Shown: one piece after another, positions 62,456 to 64,000 of the stretch
How positions within the stretch are numbered: position 1 is the first letter of the stretch
Layout of the letters: every line of letters starts with the position of its first letter
Source: Alteracholeplasma palmae J233
Lineage (GTDB): Bacteria; Bacillota_I; Bacilli_A; Acholeplasmatales; Acholeplasmataceae
Direction of reading: 5' to 3'
Assembly (NCBI RefSeq): GCF_000968055.1
Contig: NC_022538.1
Location: 62,001-126,000, forward strand
Length of the DNA: 64,000 nt
Translations under genes and position numbers: made by a program
The notes under the pieces: generated by a model
Told to the model about the DNA's origin: nothing
The model's input: the letters and a program-made list of their open reading frames with translations, nothing else
Database searches by the model: none

Positions 62456-64000
62456 ATGTTATATCCACAACATCCAGTATTTGTTTTAGCTATTTCTATT
62501 ATTCTAGTTATAATGGTTATACTCAACAGTATCCAAAAAGAAAAAATACAAAAAAATGGACTAGCATTAAGTTTATTTAATATTGCGGTAATTGTCTTAG
62601 TGTTTATTTCATTTGAAGCAATTAAAAAAGACGATATTCTAACTCAAATTTATTTTTATTATACGGTTTTACTTTATATTATATTTTTATTTGCTATATA
62701 TATCACTCTTAAAAATAATATAGTAAGAACCAATCAATATCAATTATTTGTAAAGTCTATTAAAAATAGTAGATGGAATGCTTATTATGCAGTGGATAAG
62801 AAAGAACGTATCAAAGATATCTCATCTAGCTTACTTCAAGAATTAGGATTAGAAAAAGAAGATGTTATTGGTAAAAAACTATTTCAAATATTTAACAAAT
62901 CAATTAGATTTACTAAACTAAATGATACTGAAATTAATAATAGAACATTAGAAACATATTATAAAGAATATAAAAAAAGAGCAACTAAAGAAGATGAAGA
63001 ATTACAAGAATTGTATTTTCTTAATTATAACGGAGAAGCAGTCGTTTTAAAAATGGTAATGCAACCCATCTTTTTAATGAACACTTATAAAGGAAGAATT
63101 TGTGTTGGTGAAAAGAAAACAGACTTTGATCTTTTTACAGTAGAAAAAGAATTAAACCAAAGTACAGCTGAATTAGAAAGTATCCAACAAAAGTTTATCG
63201 CAACCCTTGAATTAAGTGAAGAAGGACTTTTCTATCTTGACTTAAACGATAAGTCTATGTGGTTAAATGATACTTTAAAAGAAGTTTTAAAACTGACAAC
63301 TAATACCATCTCATTAGATGATTATAGAAAAAGAATTGAACCAGAAGACTTGAAAAAATATTTAATGGTTTTAAGTGAGTTAACACCTAATAAAGATAGT
63401 TATAAACTGACTTATAGATATTTAGTTGAAGGAAGATATATTTGGATTCAAGAAAAAGGAAAAAGACTTTTTGAAGACTTAAAAACATCAACTGTTATGG
63501 GAATTGTTAATCCAATAAGAACAACTCATTTTAGAAAAACAAATATAGATATATTAGATGAAATTAAAGATGAACATGACCTTTTAGTTGATATGAATCA
63601 ACTCATTCAAAAAGGAAAAGTTTTCCAATTAGCAATATTTAAACTTCAAAATATCCCTAATATCAATGATAAATATAGCAGAGAAATAGGAAACATGATG
63701 ATTGGTAGTTACTTACAAAAACTCAGCCAAACATTTATTACAGAAAGTTCAGGGCTTTATAGAATATCAGGGCTTGAGTTTGCATTAACAATTACTGATC
63801 CAAGAAAGATGGACACACTTTATAGAGGAATTAACGAACGTGAAAGATTCTTAAACTTAACTATGGAATATGGTTCAGTCAAAGAAGAGTTAGAAGTCTT
63901 TGTTGGAGTAAGTATTTATCAAACAGATGCTCATACTGAAAATGAAATGGCTCAATATGCTTATGAAGCATTAAAGGTTGCTACTAACCCACAATTTAAT
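62456..64000 (+). CDS. PAS/degenerate-GGDEF membrane protein (partial)
   Basis: An open frame runs 515 codons from ATG 62456 (SD AAGGCAAGGTG) to the window end without a stop. There are three or more N-terminal TM helices (about 6-23, 36-53, 65-85), a cytoplasmic PAS-like region (about 95-345; EEGLFYLDLNDKSMWLND, RYIWIQEKG), then a GGDEF-like domain in which the signature has become RISGLEFALTI (SGLEF instead of GGDEF), ending AYEALKVA. A catalytic diguanylate cyclase is unlikely; a sensory or c-di-nucleotide phosphodiesterase partner domain (for example EAL or DHH) may follow outside the window. It lies in the cdaA unit. Confidence 0.7.
   Translation, partial: MLYPQHPVFVLAISIILVIMVILNSIQKEKIQKNGLALSLFNIAVIVLVFISFEAIKKDDILTQIYFYYTVLLYIIFLFAIYITLKNNIVRTNQYQLFVKSIKNSRWNAYYAVDKKERIKDISSSLLQELGLEKEDVIGKKLFQIFNKSIRFTKLNDTEINNRTLETYYKEYKKRATKEDEELQELYFLNYNGEAVVLKMVMQPIFLMNTYKGRICVGEKKTDFDLFTVEKELNQSTAELESIQQKFIATLELSEEGLFYLDLNDKSMWLNDTLKEVLKLTTNTISLDDYRKRIEPEDLKKYLMVLSELTPNKDSYKLTYRYLVEGRYIWIQEKGKRLFEDLKTSTVMGIVNPIRTTHFRKTNIDILDEIKDEHDLLVDMNQLIQKGKVFQLAIFKLQNIPNINDKYSREIGNMMIGSYLQKLSQTFITESSGLYRISGLEFALTITDPRKMDTLYRGINERERFLNLTMEYGSVKEELEVFVGVSIYQTDAHTENEMAQYAYEALKVATNPQFN

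Overview
ORGANISM. The window is very AT-rich, and TGG is used for tryptophan. TGA works as a real stop: prs ends ...ATATGA with the TGA overlapping the ATG of pth, and the HD-hydrolase gene ends in TGA inside the ATG of rnmV. It carries many lipoprotein genes, Listeria-Bacteroides (InlB-type) repeats, T-box and riboswitch regulation, diadenylate cyclase, and the rnmV-rsmA and prs-pth-mfd gene pairs. No cell-wall or sporulation genes are visible apart from the RNA-binding SpoVG. The best fit is a Mollicute that keeps the standard code (Acholeplasma and relatives, Acholeplasmataceae). This is inferred from gene content; no phylogenetic marker was compared.

LAYOUT. 0-3.2 kb: a large beta-helix, pectinesterase-like lipoprotein under two LacI-type operators. 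3.3-8.3 kb: an accessory locus with a secreted protein of unknown function, a lipoprotein, an ABC exporter/permease, a lipoprotein remnant, a short peptide with a bacteriocin-like leader, a 2-TM protein and a NUDIX hydrolase. 8.3-14.6 kb: an IS3-family remnant, an HxlR regulator, a DUF4143 ATPase with palindromic operators, a flavin-oxidoreductase operon that shares the HxlR operator, an orphan antitoxin-like peptide and an AbiE type IV toxin-antitoxin pair. 14.6-17.3 kb: a SAM-clan riboswitch and metNIQ. 17.3-23.4 kb: a peptidase E-like protein and two very large MacB/FtsX-type ABC proteins. 23.4-25.9 kb: a guanine riboswitch left in front of a gutted purine permease gene, then two lipoproteins, one a surface endonuclease I. 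25.9-30.1 kb: T-box and serS, NUDIX, AlkD-like, HIT, PduL-like phosphotransacetylase, and an immunity-like orphan.

30.2-48.0 kb is the most unusual part. It is two consecutive transcription units, each starting with a copy of the same promoter plus leader-terminator element. Together they encode about 26 small, mostly unrelated polytopic membrane proteins. Among them sit a double-glycine exporter (C39-peptidase ABC protein, broken by a frameshift and a TGA), a conserved unknown protein, an HlyD-like accessory protein, two large bacteriocin-like precursors that share an almost identical leader but have unrelated cores, and a membrane zinc metallopeptidase. I read this as a bacteriocin locus with a large immunity-type array that is decaying, or switching on and off through homopolymer frameshifts.

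48.0-64.0 kb is housekeeping: HD hydrolase, rnmV, rsmA, spoVG, prs, pth, mfd, an aminotransferase, an RHS/YD-repeat remnant, a RhuM-Fic protein, a SHOCT membrane protein, hflX, cdaA, a small membrane protein, and the start of a PAS/degenerate-GGDEF protein that runs off the end of the window. I found no tRNA, rRNA or CRISPR array.
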